Shown here: positions 27,429-37,343 of the stretch, in pieces | Layout of the letters: the number at the start of each line of letters is the position of its first letter | Position numbering within the stretch: position 1 is the stretch's first letter | NCBI RefSeq assembly: GCF_013041605.1 | Contig: NZ_JABEQC010000005.1 | Span: 186,001 to 250,000, forward strand | Reading direction: 5' to 3' | From: Vibrio plantisponsor | GTDB taxonomy: Bacteria; Pseudomonadota; Gammaproteobacteria; Enterobacterales; Vibrionaceae | Length of the DNA: 64,000 bases | Translations under genes and position numbers: made by a program | Notes under the pieces: model-generated | Told to the model about the DNA's origin: nothing | The model's database searches: none | The model's input: only the letters and a program-made list of their open reading frames with translations

Positions 27429-27700
27429 ATCTGCAGATCCTCAATCTAGTCCCAGCACGTCTTACTACCCAAAATCACGGATAAGAGAAACAAATCCTCC
27501 CTGATCCCATCTACTTCGACTGGAAATAGCGTTGATTGCAAATACGGCTCTCAACTTTATTGCCTCAAGTTCGGTTCAATTCTGTTGGATCTCTTTCGAA
27601 AAGCTTTTAATGGACGCAAAAAGTTACGGCCAAGATAAGTTTTAGACTTAGGTCAGGAAATGAAGGTATTACAAAGGAAGAAGAAAGATGAAAGAAGAAA

Positions 27701-27729
27701 GATGAACACCATTAATCTTGGTGTTCATC
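27701..27729 (-). terminator. Hairpin overlapping the tfoS stop codon
   Basis: GATGAACACC / GGTGTTCATC inverted repeat whose one arm encodes the last residues of TfoS. On the minus strand it is followed by a T/C-rich tract made of two near-identical 13-base units (27675-27700). Probably the tfoS terminator. Confidence 0.6.
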
Positions 27730-30700
27730 GATAAACTGTGTTGGTGACAAACCAAAATGATGTCTAAAACGTTGACTAAAGTAAGAAGGATCATTGAAGC
27801 CACACTCATACGCAGCTTGTGATACCTTTTCTCCACTTAACAAGCGTTGACAAGCTTTCTCCAATCGCACTTCGTTAAGATACTCTTTAAACGTTTTACC
27901 TGTGGCCGTCTTAAATCGCCTCTGGAAACTTCGTTCAGACATAAATAAGACTTTAACCACATTGGCGGTGCTAAATTCTGCATCAGAAAAATTATCGACA
28001 ACGAGCTGTTCTACCTTGCTGAGCCATAGGCGTTCAGTATCATCCAAGATGTTGTCATCTGAACACTTTGAGTAAGAGTCCAAGTCAGTTTCCAGTTGCT
28101 CAATATCCGCGGCAGGCCAAGATAGTTGTACAACGTTCTGTTCCTTAGACATATACACGTTCATTTCACCGCCTGATTGCTCAACAAGATCGCTTAGCTG
28201 ATTGAGAGCAAACCCGGATGTGGTTGTCATCGTCTGTTCGACATTTTTAGCGCTTCCACCTTGATCACTCATGGTGACCAAAATACGGCCATTCACCTCA
28301 TAGCAACGAACAACGAGCGCTTGATTCTTGAATAAACGTTTCATTGCCTCTGCAAATAAAGCATTAAAAATCACATCCAGATTAAACTGCTGCAATTTTA
28401 CGTAACTTCTTCTGCTTTGAATTTCCGCATCGAGAATCATTCCAGCAATAGAAAACTCGTCACTCCAACTGCTCACTACCGATTCCAGAACCAGAGACAG
28501 GTTATGCGTTAATATTGTCGATTCACTATCGGAACGCACATTCTTAACCTGTTCCAACTCGATTCTGGCTTCTTCCACCAGTATTTCCAGCTCTTCTTGA
28601 TTCGCTTCACGGGCACCGAATTTTAGTTTTTCTAATCTTGGTTCTATAGCCAATAAAATGTTTTCCAACAGTGCGTGGCGAACCTGAATCTGCTTTCGAA
28701 GTTGCAAGTTGTTGCTGAGTACGATTTTACTTTGGTGCCTAAGCTGGCTAGTTTTCAAATCTATTTGCTCTTTGAGCAGTCGGTTTGCTTTCATCATCAT
28801 GCGAGAGCGCCACCAAACAACCAGTATCAACAAAGAGATAAGGCTCAGTACATAAACAATGAAAGCCGTCATAGAGAGATACCAAGGCTCTATAACTTGA
28901 AACGATAAATAGCTTTCTAATTTGTTGCGTTGCTCTGCGCTAGAACTGCGTAAATGGAGTTGATAATTGCCCGGACGCAGATGATCAAGCGTAAGTTGCG
29001 AACCTTCGATAGGTAGCCATGTGCTGCTTTCCGTTAACTTATATTCAAGACTCAAGTTAACGGTTTGGGGTAAAGCGCCAAAAGTGAGGCTTAATGAGCG
29101 ACCGTAATCGACACTAAACTCCGAAGGGCTTCCAACCGACAACAGCTTATCGTCAATTTTGATCTGGCTAATAATGACAGGAGAATGAGGCAGACTTGAG
29201 ACGGACAGCTCTTCTGCAGAAACTTTCACCAAACCTAGCGCAGAACCAATCACTAACTGTGGGTAAGCCGAGCTTAGGCTCGAAGCGCAAACACTTGGAA
29301 TAAACTCATTGTTAATTAACCCGTATGGCTCACCAAAATGCTTTTTTACCGCTCCTTGATAGTTATATAGAGTTAGCCCTCTAGAAGAGGATAGCCAGAT
29401 CCCCTGAGGGGTCTCCATTAAGCACTTAGGACTAATGCTATCTTCGGCTAATACAATAGGAAGCAGTTCGCCACTATCGCTTTGTTGTTTGTAAACACCA
29501 TAGTCGCTCGCGAACCAAACATGTCCATCTCGGTCTTCAATCACTGAATGGTTTTGCCCATACTCACTACTTGCACTATTGAATGTGATCCTCTGCTCTC
29601 TGATTGAATAGGTACCATGCTCAGTGCCAATCAGGATGCCATTGTGCCGAGTCGCTTTTAACTGAGTGATCGTGGCAGGAAGGTAGGCATCCACTAACCA
29701 ATCTTCGCCATATTCCACGAACACTTTGGTGACTGTGTTGTAAGACCACAGTTTATTACCTGACACACCCCATAATTCTTCATGGCGATCTACTTCAATT
29801 CGATCCACTTTGGAATGATTTAGCAAAAGAGGAAGCGGAGCTTTTACTACTTTCGAATGCGTGACATCGAATTTGATTAAACCATCATCAGTGGCTAGCC
29901 ATAGATCGTTACCCATTAAGACAGAATCATTGACTTGCCCTTCATAAAGCAGCTCTCGTTGCGGCGTTTGGTTAAAATTAATGCGAGCGACACCCGTTGA
30001 GGTCGAGAGCAAGAACTCGTCGTCGCCTTGCAGGTAAGCGATGTTCTTAATATCAGCGTTCAAGCCGCTTTTCGTCAGTTTCTTAGACAAAACACGATTA
30101 AACTTCTGACCAAACATAGAGTAGTAGAACACACCTTTTTCAGAAGCAATCCATATCCCCCCTTGTGCGTCGTTCACTAGAGAAAAAATCTTATGCCCTT
30201 TAAGCGAGTAACCACTGTGTACGTTGCTCTTTAGTTTTGTCGTACTCTGATTCAACAATGAATGAACGAACAATCCATTCTCAGTGCCAATCCAATACTC
30301 ATTTTCTGTTTCAGCGATAGAGAGTACGTGCGATTTGGCGATTTTTTGAGGATCTTTAGATTTGTTTTTCAAATCCACCAGCAGCACGCCATCCAATGTT
30401 CCAACAAGCATCTCTCTGCGTTTTTCAGAGAAGAATAAAGTTTCAACGTAGTCATCACCCGAACGAGGCACGTGAACAAAACTGTGATTTTCTGATAGAA
30501 AAACACCGGAGTTTGTTGCTAGCACCCACTTTGAAATACCGAATGTCGCGTCATTAACCACTACCCTCTTTGATTTATCAAAGTGGGTCAGCGTTTTTAG
30601 GGTGTAAGATTCGAGTAAAAGCGATTGCGTATTGTAAGTGTAGAAATAGTCTTTGCTTACCATCCAAATCGACTTTCCGGAGACGCCTATCTTATCGATG

Positions 30701-31062
30701 ACAGTTCCAACAGGAAGATCTACGACACGGGTTCGTACATCATTGGTCGATATTTTGTTCAGACTTCCATCAATCACAGTCCAGAAAGCATTGGTCAAGT
30801 AAACAAGTTGTTGGTAGTCGTTGGATAGAATGGAACCTTGCCTCGGCAAGATGGTTTGTCCGTCAAAAAAGCGTATTTTTCCATGGACATCGTGCAGCCA
30901 AATCCCCCCCGCATCACCAACGAATAAACTCTTGGCCGCGTAGACTTTGCCCTGTGTTTGAGTTGGTAGAGGATAAAACACAGAAGGAGACTTTTCGATG
31001 GCGTTTGCTGAAAACACGCCAAAGTAAAATACAGCAAAGACAAAACACAAGATGCGATACAA
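27712..31062 (-). CDS. tfoS: TfoS, membrane-bound chitin-responsive AraC-type regulator
   Basis: TfoS senses chitin oligosaccharides and activates tfoR, and so natural transformation. The 1116-residue protein has a signal-like N-terminus, a long periplasmic region of beta-propeller repeats (about residues 30-670, e.g. GIWLHDVHGKIRFFDG, GIWIASEKGVFYYS, GHVWFASDYGVYK), a Y_Y_Y-like domain, one transmembrane helix (FIVYVLSLISLLILVVWW), a degenerate histidine-kinase-like part (DQGGS in place of the DxGxG box) and a C-terminal AraC helix-turn-helix (about 1005-1116). There is no receiver domain. The start is TTG at 31062 with AAAGGG before it and an in-frame stop just upstream. A generic hybrid regulator is the alternative, but the tfoR/feo neighbourhood supports TfoS. 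Confidence 0.88.
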   Translation of the reverse strand: MYRILCFVFAVFYFGVFSANAIEKSPSVFYPLPTQTQGKVYAAKSLFVGDAGGIWLHDVHGKIRFFDGQTILPRQGSILSNDYQQLVYLTNAFWTVIDGSLNKISTNDVRTRVVDLPVGTVIDKIGVSGKSIWMVSKDYFYTYNTQSLLLESYTLKTLTHFDKSKRVVVNDATFGISKWVLATNSGVFLSENHSFVHVPRSGDDYVETLFFSEKRREMLVGTLDGVLLVDLKNKSKDPQKIAKSHVLSIAETENEYWIGTENGLFVHSLLNQSTTKLKSNVHSGYSLKGHKIFSLVNDAQGGIWIASEKGVFYYSMFGQKFNRVLSKKLTKSGLNADIKNIAYLQGDDEFLLSTSTGVARINFNQTPQRELLYEGQVNDSVLMGNDLWLATDDGLIKFDVTHSKVVKAPLPLLLNHSKVDRIEVDRHEELWGVSGNKLWSYNTVTKVFVEYGEDWLVDAYLPATITQLKATRHNGILIGTEHGTYSIREQRITFNSASSEYGQNHSVIEDRDGHVWFASDYGVYKQQSDSGELLPIVLAEDSISPKCLMETPQGIWLSSSRGLTLYNYQGAVKKHFGEPYGLINNEFIPSVCASSLSSAYPQLVIGSALGLVKVSAEELSVSSLPHSPVIISQIKIDDKLLSVGSPSEFSVDYGRSLSLTFGALPQTVNLSLEYKLTESSTWLPIEGSQLTLDHLRPGNYQLHLRSSSAEQRNKLESYLSFQVIEPWYLSMTAFIVYVLSLISLLILVVWWRSRMMMKANRLLKEQIDLKTSQLRHQSKIVLSNNLQLRKQIQVRHALLENILLAIEPRLEKLKFGAREANQEELEILVEEARIELEQVKNVRSDSESTILTHNLSLVLESVVSSWSDEFSIAGMILDAEIQSRRSYVKLQQFNLDVIFNALFAEAMKRLFKNQALVVRCYEVNGRILVTMSDQGGSAKNVEQTMTTTSGFALNQLSDLVEQSGGEMNVYMSKEQNVVQLSWPAADIEQLETDLDSYSKCSDDNILDDTERLWLSKVEQLVVDNFSDAEFSTANVVKVLFMSERSFQRRFKTATGKTFKEYLNEVRLEKACQRLLSGEKVSQAAYECGFNDPSYFSQRFRHHFGLSPTQFIDEHQD

Positions 31063-31197
31063 AATAAGCCCTTTCTACGACTAAAGAGGTTTGCGAGAGT
31101 TAATTCGCGACAAAAAAGAACTCGCATTGTATAGAAAAACAGCGACAGTTGAAGGGGGATGTGAAATAAAATTTGCTTCCTCAGCGTGTATCACAAA

Positions 31198-31224
31198 TGA
31201 AAGACGATGAAACATCGCCTTTCA
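31198..31224 (-). terminator. Terminator-like hairpin after znuA
   Basis: On the minus strand a 12-pair stem (TGAAAGGCGATG / CATCGTCTTTCA, one G-U pair, three-base loop) with a short TTT tail. Confidence 0.65.
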
Positions 31225-31274
31225 TAGTGTGAATATCTGTAAAAATCACTAAGCAATAAATGAGTTGCTGAATG

Positions 31275-32159
31275 TTATTTCGCGAGACAGCTGTAGAAAC
31301 TGTCACTCATAGAATGGAGAAACGTAAAATAACTGCCTTTTGCTACAGGGATATCGACGCCTAAAGGATCGAGAACTCCCGTTTGAGCATCGCTGCCTCT
31401 TACCACACTTTCAATGACAGCAGGTTGAAACTGAGGCTCGGAGAATACACATTTCGCTTCTTTAGCAGCCAGTGCTTTACGTATTGCTATTAACGTCTTA
31501 GCTCCCGGCTTTCTGTCTGGGCTGACGGTAAAATGGCCAATATTGTTCAATCCATAATGCTGCTCAAAGTAATCATAAGCATCATGAAAAACGTAATACG
31601 GCTTATGCTTTACTTGGTCTAGTTTCGCAGCAATGTCTTTATCTGTTTGATGTAATGAGTTTATAAAATCGCTCAAATTTTTGTTGTATATGTCTTTATG
31701 CGTTACATCTGAAGCAACAAGAGCTTGTGTAATCGCCTTTGCCACCTGCTCTACCTGCTCTACGCCCAACCAAAAGTGCGGGTCATGGGTTCCATGGTTA
31801 TGACCATCATGTTGATGATCGTGTCCCTCTTCACCATAAGAACGTAATTTCAAATTAGGTATTTCACTTAGCGTTAAGACGTTGTCTTGTTGGCTGAGAA
31901 CTTTCTCCAGAAAAGGTTCAAGATCTTTACCAAACCAAATAACCAGCGAACTGCTGCGAATGGTTTTGACATCCGAAGGGCGAAGTGCGTAATCGTGTGG
32001 TGACGCATTGGCTGAGAGCAAGACTTCTGGCTCAGTGACTCCCAGTGTCAGTTCATGTGTAATCATCTGTATAGGTTTAATACTGGTCAGAATGGTATTT
32101 GCCCCACTTGAAAACGGTAAGACAATAAGACTCAATAAAAGAGTGATTCTAGAAAACAT
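31275..32159 (-). CDS. znuA: ZnuA, periplasmic zinc-binding protein
   Basis: This 294-residue cluster A-I substrate-binding protein delivers Zn2+ to ZnuBC. It has a signal peptide (about residues 1-20, ending near SSGANT), the metal histidines in ANASPHDYALRPSD, the His-rich loop GHDHQHDGHNHGTHDPHFW (about 113-131), FHDAYDYFEQHY and CVFSEPQFQP. A cysteine pair (KCVF... and the C-terminal YSCLAK) may form the family disulfide. It is divergent from znuCB with a Zur box in between. Confidence 0.96.
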   Translation of the reverse strand: MFSRITLLLSLIVLPFSSGANTILTSIKPIQMITHELTLGVTEPEVLLSANASPHDYALRPSDVKTIRSSSLVIWFGKDLEPFLEKVLSQQDNVLTLSEIPNLKLRSYGEEGHDHQHDGHNHGTHDPHFWLGVEQVEQVAKAITQALVASDVTHKDIYNKNLSDFINSLHQTDKDIAAKLDQVKHKPYYVFHDAYDYFEQHYGLNNIGHFTVSPDRKPGAKTLIAIRKALAAKEAKCVFSEPQFQPAVIESVVRGSDAQTGVLDPLGVDIPVAKGSYFTFLHSMSDSFYSCLAK

Positions 32160-32194
32160 GGGATGTCGTATATCCTGTGGCGTTAATATTGGAT

Positions 32195-32215
32195 AAATGT
32201 TACATTATAACATCA
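32195..32215. promoter_or_regulatory. Zur box between znuA and znuCB
   Basis: AAATGTTACATTATAACATCA closely matches the enterobacterial Zur operator (GAAATGTTATANTATAACATTTC). It lies centrally between the divergent starts and so can repress both directions when zinc is plentiful. Confidence 0.8.
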
Positions 32216-32239
32216 GTCAATTGCAAATGAGTTCCATTA

Positions 32240-33028
32240 ATGTCAGCGCTTATTGAGTTGCAAGATATCTGCGTAGATTTCAACCAACTCCGAGTATTAG
32301 ATCGCGTCAACCTTGCTCTTTCAAAAGGGAAGATAACAACCCTTATCGGACCAAATGGAGCAGGAAAATCGACTTTAGTTAGAGTACTGCTCGGTCTTCA
32401 CACACCGACATCAGGTAATGTCGTCAAAGCTAAAAACGTAAAGATTGGCTACGTCCCACAAAAACTTAAACTTAACGACACGTTACCACTCACTGTAGAG
32501 CGTTTTCTTAAACTCGCAGGTAAGTATAGTCGTCAGGAACTCACCGAAGCGATGCGATTGGTTGGTGCTGAACATTTGGCAAAAAATGACATGCACAAAC
32601 TCTCGGGTGGCGAAAACCAACGAGTTCTGCTTGCTCGTGCTTTGCTACAAAGACCTGACATCCTTGTATTGGATGAGCCTGCTCAAGGTGTGGATGTGCA
32701 AGGCCAAATTGATTTATACGATTTAATTAATACTATTCGTCAGCGTTTCGGCTGCGGTGTATTTATGGTTTCCCATGATCTTCATCTGGTAATGGCAAAA
32801 ACCGATGAGGTGATTTGTTTGCATCATCATATATGTTGTTCTGGCACACCGGAACACATCACCAAACACCCAAGTTATATTGCTTTATTCGGTGACCGTA
32901 GCCGAGAAACATTGGCGTTTTATCATCACAACCATGAGCACCATCATCATGATCTTTCTGGTCAGCCAGTAAAAGGCGATGCTGGTACATGTTCTCACCA
33001 CTCCCATGGTCATCATCAACATGATTGA
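32240..33028 (+). CDS. znuC: ZnuC, zinc ABC transporter ATPase with His-rich tail
   Basis: This 262-residue ATPase energises zinc import. Walker A is GPNGAGKST, the signature [15 protein letters not shown], Walker [13 protein letters not shown] and the switch histidine VSHDLH. The last 35 residues are unusually histidine-rich ([11 protein letters not shown] ... [12 protein letters not shown]); such tails occur in some ZnuC proteins and may bind zinc inside the cell. The coding sequence overlaps znuB by eight bases. Confidence 0.96.
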   Translation: MSALIELQDICVDFNQLRVLDRVNLALSKGKITTLIGPNGAGKSTLVRVLLGLHTPTSGNVVKAKNVKIGYVPQKLKLNDTLPLTVERFLKLAGKYSRQELTEAMRLVGAEHLAKNDMHKLSGGENQRVLLARALLQRPDILVLDEPAQGVDVQGQIDLYDLINTIRQRFGCGVFMVSHDLHLVMAKTDEVICLHHHICCSGTPEHITKHPSYIALFGDRSRETLAFYHHNHEHHHHDLSGQPVKGDAGTCSHHSHGHHQHD

Positions 33029-33803
33029 ATTTCTACTTCCATCGATTCTTGCTGGTATTGGTATTGCGATTATTGCAGGACCATTAGGTTCATTTGTCGT
33101 TTGGCGCAAAATGGCCTACTTTGGCGATACCTTAGCTCACGCCTCTCTTATGGGGCTTGCACTGGGCTTTCTTTTGGACATCAACCTTTACTTTGCGCTG
33201 CTTATTTGTTGTTTAGGATTGGCCTTCATTTTAGTAACGCTGCAAAAGCAGCAGTTGGTTGCTACCGATACATTACTTGGCATACTGGCTCACAGCTCTC
33301 TATCGCTCGGTCTGATTGCTGTTAGTTTTCTGGACAATGTTCGTATCGATTTGATGAGTTATCTATTTGGTGATCTGCTTGCAGTAAACCCTTCTGACCT
33401 AATCTTTATCTGGAGCGGAGTGATCATTGTAGGCGCGATTCTTTATCTGTTTTGGCGTCCATTGCTTTCAAGCAGTGTGAATGAGGAACTTGCTTCAGTT
33501 GAAGGCATCAACATTGACCTGATGCGTTTGGTACTCATGCTATTGGTAGGTTTGGTGATTGCTGTGGGGATGAAGTTTGTGGGTGCTCTGATCATGACTT
33601 CACTGCTTATTATTCCGGCTGCGACCGCAAGACGACTGGCCCAAACACCAGAACAAATGGCACTGTTTGCCGCTCTAATAGGCATCATTAGCGTTCTGTG
33701 CGGACTGAGTTTATCTTGGCACTTTGACACACCAGCTGGACCTTCAGTCGTTATCAGCGCAAGCACATTGTTCATGCTTAGCCATATCGTAAAAAGAAGT
33801 TAA
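33021..33803 (+). CDS. znuB: ZnuB, zinc ABC transporter permease
   Basis: This 260-residue ABC-3 family permease has about eight hydrophobic segments ([20 protein letters not shown]...). The ATG at 33021 is chosen because family members start here and it overlaps the znuC stop by eight bases; the in-frame codons upstream lie inside the His-rich tail of znuC. The [15 protein letters not shown] stretch is the conserved family loop. Full-length. Confidence 0.96.
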   Translation: MIEFLLPSILAGIGIAIIAGPLGSFVVWRKMAYFGDTLAHASLMGLALGFLLDINLYFALLICCLGLAFILVTLQKQQLVATDTLLGILAHSSLSLGLIAVSFLDNVRIDLMSYLFGDLLAVNPSDLIFIWSGVIIVGAILYLFWRPLLSSSVNEELASVEGINIDLMRLVLMLLVGLVIAVGMKFVGALIMTSLLIIPAATARRLAQTPEQMALFAALIGIISVLCGLSLSWHFDTPAGPSVVISASTLFMLSHIVKRS

Positions 33804-33831
33804 TTCTTTCTTTTACCGTATAGCTTCCAAT

Positions 33832-33859
33832 AAAAAACCCAAGCCTGAGCTTGGGTTTT
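33832..33859. terminator. Bidirectional terminator, znuB / sucD
   Basis: AAAACCCAAGC-CTGA-GCTTGGGTTTT, a near-perfect symmetrical stem flanked by A and T runs on the two sides. It ends both znuCB and the sdh-suc operon. Confidence 0.92.
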
Positions 33860-33876
33860 CTATATCTAGGATGAAA

Positions 33877-34749
33877 TTACCAACCGGTAACTTCGCGCAG
33901 AGCTTTACCGATGTCCGCTAGGCTCTTAACCGTTTTCACGCCAGCAGATTCAAGTGCAGCAAATTTTTCTTCCGCTGTACCTTTACCACCAGAGATGATT
34001 GCGCCCGCGTGGCCCATACGTTTACCTGGAGGAGCAGTAACACCCGCGATGTAAGAAACAACAGGCTTAGTCACGTTTTCTTTGATGAACGCTGCTGCGT
34101 CTTCTTCCGCTGTACCACCGATTTCACCAATCATTACGATTGCTTCAGTCTCTGGGTCTTCTTGGAACAGTTTTAGAATATCGATAAAGTTTGAACCCGG
34201 AATTGGGTCACCACCGATACCAACACACGTAGACTGGCCGAAACCTTCATCAGTAGTCTGTTTAACCGCTTCATAAGTCAGAGTACCAGAACGAGATACA
34301 ATACCTACTTTACCTTTCTTATGAATATGGCCAGGCATGATACCGATCTTACATTCGTCTGGCGTAATAACACCCGGACAGTTAGGACCAATCATACGTA
34401 CGCCAGTTTCTTCCAGCTTCACTTTCACATCGATCATATCGATGGTTGGGATGCCTTCAGTGATCGTTACGATTAGCTGAATACCCGCATCAATAGCTTC
34501 TAGAATTGCATCTTTACAGAATGCTGCTGGTACGTAGATAACCGTCGCTGTAGCGCCTGTTGCTTCTACTGCTTCACGTACAGTGTTGAACACAGGTAGA
34601 CCTAGGTGAGTTTGACCACCTTTACCTGGAGAAACACCACCAACCATTTGCGTGCCGTAAGCGATCGCTTGCTCAGAGTGGAAAGTACCTTGACCGCCAG
34701 TAAAACCTTGGCAGATCACTTTAGTATCTTTGTTAATAAGTACAGACAT
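33877..34749 (-). CDS. sucD: Succinyl-CoA synthetase alpha subunit
   Basis: This 290-residue alpha subunit forms succinate, CoA and nucleoside triphosphate from succinyl-CoA with SucC. It has the N-terminal CoA-binding Rossmann region ([20 protein letters not shown]) and the phospho-histidine loop [17 protein letters not shown]. Its start overlaps the sucC stop by one base (TAATG), ensuring equal synthesis. Last gene of the TCA operon. Confidence 0.98.
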   Translation of the reverse strand: MSVLINKDTKVICQGFTGGQGTFHSEQAIAYGTQMVGGVSPGKGGQTHLGLPVFNTVREAVEATGATATVIYVPAAFCKDAILEAIDAGIQLIVTITEGIPTIDMIDVKVKLEETGVRMIGPNCPGVITPDECKIGIMPGHIHKKGKVGIVSRSGTLTYEAVKQTTDEGFGQSTCVGIGGDPIPGSNFIDILKLFQEDPETEAIVMIGEIGGTAEEDAAAFIKENVTKPVVSYIAGVTAPPGKRMGHAGAIISGGKGTAEEKFAALESAGVKTVKSLADIGKALREVTGW

Positions 34750-35915
34750 TATTTGCCCTCCGCAGCAGCAACAACTTTTTGAGCTGCGTCAGTTAGTGAC
34801 TCAGCTGCAATGATATCAAGACCAGAACTTGCAAGAACTTCACGACCAAGTTCCGCGTTCGTACCTTCTAGACGAACAACAACCGGAACGTTTACGCCAA
34901 CTTCTTTCACTGCTCCAATAATACCTTCTGCGATCATGTCACAGCGTACTATACCACCAAAGATGTTTACTAGAACGGCTTTTACATTGTCATCAGATAG
35001 GATGATCTTGAATGCTTCAGCTACACGCTCTTTCGTTGCACCACCACCTACATCTAGGAAGTTTGCAGGTTTGCCACCGTGTAGGTTAACAATGTCCATT
35101 GTACCCATTGCCAGACCAGCGCCGTTAACCATACAGCCAACGTTACCGTCTAGAGCTACGTAGTTCAGTTCCCACTGAGCTGCATGTGCTTCACGCTCGT
35201 CTTCTTGTGAAGGATCGTGCATTTCACGCAGTTTAGGCTGACGGTACATAGCGTTTGAGTCGATGTTGATTTTACCGTCTAGGCACAATAGGTTGCCTTC
35301 ACCAGTAATCACAAGCGGGTTGATCTCTAGTAGAGCTAGGTCGTACTGAGAGAACATTTGGCCAAGACCCATAAAGATCTTAACGAATTGTTTAATTTGG
35401 TCACCAGTAAGGCCTAGTTTGAACGCAAGTTCGCGACCTTGGTAAGCTTGTGGGCCTACAAGTGGATCAATTGCGGCTTTGTGAATTAACTCTGGAGTCT
35501 CTTCAGCAACTTTTTCAATTTCTACACCACCTTCCGTTGACGCCATGAACACAATTTTACGTGTAGCACGGTCAACCACTGCACCTAGGTACAGCTCATT
35601 TGCGATGTTTGACGCTTCTTCAACCAGAATCTTAGCAACAGGCTGACCGTTTGCGTCTGTTTGGTAAGTTACTAGGTTTTTACCTAGCCACTTTTGAGCG
35701 AACTCTTTAACGCCTTCTTTAGTGTCGTGAAGTTCTACACCGCCCGCTTTACCGCGGCCGCCTGCGTGAACCTGACACTTAACGACTTTTTTTGCTGTAC
35801 TGATACGGCCAGCAGCTTCGAAAGCTTCTTGTGGCGTATCACATGCATAACCTTCGGGTACAGGCAATCCAAATTCTGCAAACAGCTGTTTTGCTTGGTA
35901 TTCATGCAAATTCAT
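34749..35915 (-). CDS. sucC: Succinyl-CoA synthetase beta subunit
   Basis: This 388-residue beta subunit has an N-terminal ATP-grasp domain ([36 protein letters not shown]) and a C-terminal domain ([30 protein letters not shown]). Length is the family's usual. A 191-bp gap with a hairpin separates it from sucB. Confidence 0.98.
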   Translation of the reverse strand: MNLHEYQAKQLFAEFGLPVPEGYACDTPQEAFEAAGRISTAKKVVKCQVHAGGRGKAGGVELHDTKEGVKEFAQKWLGKNLVTYQTDANGQPVAKILVEEASNIANELYLGAVVDRATRKIVFMASTEGGVEIEKVAEETPELIHKAAIDPLVGPQAYQGRELAFKLGLTGDQIKQFVKIFMGLGQMFSQYDLALLEINPLVITGEGNLLCLDGKINIDSNAMYRQPKLREMHDPSQEDEREAHAAQWELNYVALDGNVGCMVNGAGLAMGTMDIVNLHGGKPANFLDVGGGATKERVAEAFKIILSDDNVKAVLVNIFGGIVRCDMIAEGIIGAVKEVGVNVPVVVRLEGTNAELGREVLASSGLDIIAAESLTDAAQKVVAAAEGK

Positions 35916-36067
35916 TTTGATATTCCGTTTGTTCTTCCTTTGAAGGAATTATTATTTCCATAACGCTACAGTCTTGGCTGCGTTTGCGTTCGTAGGGCTT
36001 TACAAATAAGTCGTTGAAACTTATATGAAGGCCAGATGTTGGGCAGTCTAGCCTTGGGCGCTATGGG

Positions 36068-36095
36068 CGTCTAGTTACCCAAGGGTAACTAGACG
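36068..36095. repeat. Perfect inverted repeat between sucB and sucC
   Basis: CGTCTAGTTACCC-AA-GGGTAACTAGACG: 13-bp arms separated by two bases, 12 bp after the sucB stop. No T tract follows on the operon strand, so it is not an obvious terminator; it may be an RNA-stabilising or processing stem. Confidence 0.75.
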
Positions 36096-36106
36096 TTTTA
36101 GCGATA

Positions 36107-37315
36107 TTAAATGTCTAATAGCAGACGTGCAGGGTCTTCTAGTAGTTCCTTAACGGTTACTAGGAAGCCTACTGACTCACGGCCATCGATTAAACGGTGA
36201 TCGTAAGATAGTGCTAGGTACATCATAGGTAAAATTTCAATCTTACCGTCCACTACCATCGCGCGATCTTGAATCTTATGCATACCCAAGATTGCTGCTT
36301 GTGGTGGGTTGATGATTGGCGTAGACATTAGCGAGCCAAATACACCACCGTTAGTGATAGTGAAGTTACCGCCCACTAGTTCTTCTACCGTCAACTTACC
36401 GTCACGACCTTTAAGTGCAAGTTCTTTGATACCTTTTTCCACTTGAGCAAAGCCAAGAGTATCCGCATCTTTAAGCACTGGCGTCACCAAGCCGCGAGGT
36501 GTTGATACCGCGATGCTGATATCAAAGAAGTTGTGGTAAACGATATCGTCGCCATCCAATGAAGCATTCACTTCTGGGTAACGTTTTAGAGCTTCTGTTA
36601 CGGCTTTCACATAGAAAGACATAAAACCAAGACGAATGCCGTGGCGCTTCTCAAACTGGTCTTGATACTGCGCACGAAGATCCATAATAGGCTTCATGTT
36701 GACTTCGTTGAATGTCGTCAACATTGCAGTGCTGTTCTTCGCTTCAAGCAGACGCTCTGCAATACGTTTACGAAGGCGAGTCATAGGTACGCGTTTTTCG
36801 CTACGAGCTGCAACAGCTGCTGGCGCTGCTGCTTCAGCAACTGGTGCTGGTGCTGCTTTGTTCGATGCTAGGTGCGCTTCGATATCTTCACGAGTAATAC
36901 GACCGCCTACACCAGAACCTTTCACGTCACTCGCTTCTAGGTTGTGTTCTGCAAGCAGACGACGAACTGCTGGGCTTAGCGCATCGTTCGTTTCTTCAGT
37001 CAACGTCGCTTTGTGACGTTTGTCTGGAGAAGCTTCGCTTGAATCCGCAGAGTCTTTAGTTGGTTCGCCTGCAACAACTCCAGGAGTTAGGCGTGCAAGT
37101 AGTTGTTTAGAAAGAACGGTTGCACCTTCTTCTTCAAGAATCGCTTCTAGTACACCTTCTTCCGGAGCTGGTACTTCTAAAACAACTTTATCAGTTTCGA
37201 TTTCAACAATGACTTCGTCACGAGCAACCATGTCGCCCGGTTTCTTGTGCCATGTCGCGACAGTTGCGTCCGCTACTGATTCAGGTAAGTCTGGAACCAG
37301 AATTTCAATTGTCAT
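36107..37315 (-). CDS. sucB: 2-oxoglutarate dehydrogenase E2, dihydrolipoyl succinyltransferase
   Basis: The 402-residue E2 core of the OGDH complex. It has a lipoyl domain with the modified lysine in [15 protein letters not shown] (about residue 43), a linker, a peripheral subunit-binding domain ([28 protein letters not shown]), an alanine/proline linker, and the catalytic acyltransferase domain ending with the active-site [16 protein letters not shown]. It lies 28 bp downstream of sucA. Confidence 0.98.
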   Translation of the reverse strand: MTIEILVPDLPESVADATVATWHKKPGDMVARDEVIVEIETDKVVLEVPAPEEGVLEAILEEEGATVLSKQLLARLTPGVVAGEPTKDSADSSEASPDKRHKATLTEETNDALSPAVRRLLAEHNLEASDVKGSGVGGRITREDIEAHLASNKAAPAPVAEAAAPAAVAARSEKRVPMTRLRKRIAERLLEAKNSTAMLTTFNEVNMKPIMDLRAQYQDQFEKRHGIRLGFMSFYVKAVTEALKRYPEVNASLDGDDIVYHNFFDISIAVSTPRGLVTPVLKDADTLGFAQVEKGIKELALKGRDGKLTVEELVGGNFTITNGGVFGSLMSTPIINPPQAAILGMHKIQDRAMVVDGKIEILPMMYLALSYDHRLIDGRESVGFLVTVKELLEDPARLLLDI

Positions 37316-37343
37316 ATCTGTGTCTTCCTTTTACTTCTAGTTC

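Noticed and set aside
33832..33876. Possible SdhX-like small RNA from the 3' end of the sdh-suc operon
   Set aside because: E. coli makes such an RNA after sucD, but here the untranslated stretch between the sucD stop and the end of the terminator is only about 45 bases, with no structure beyond the terminator.
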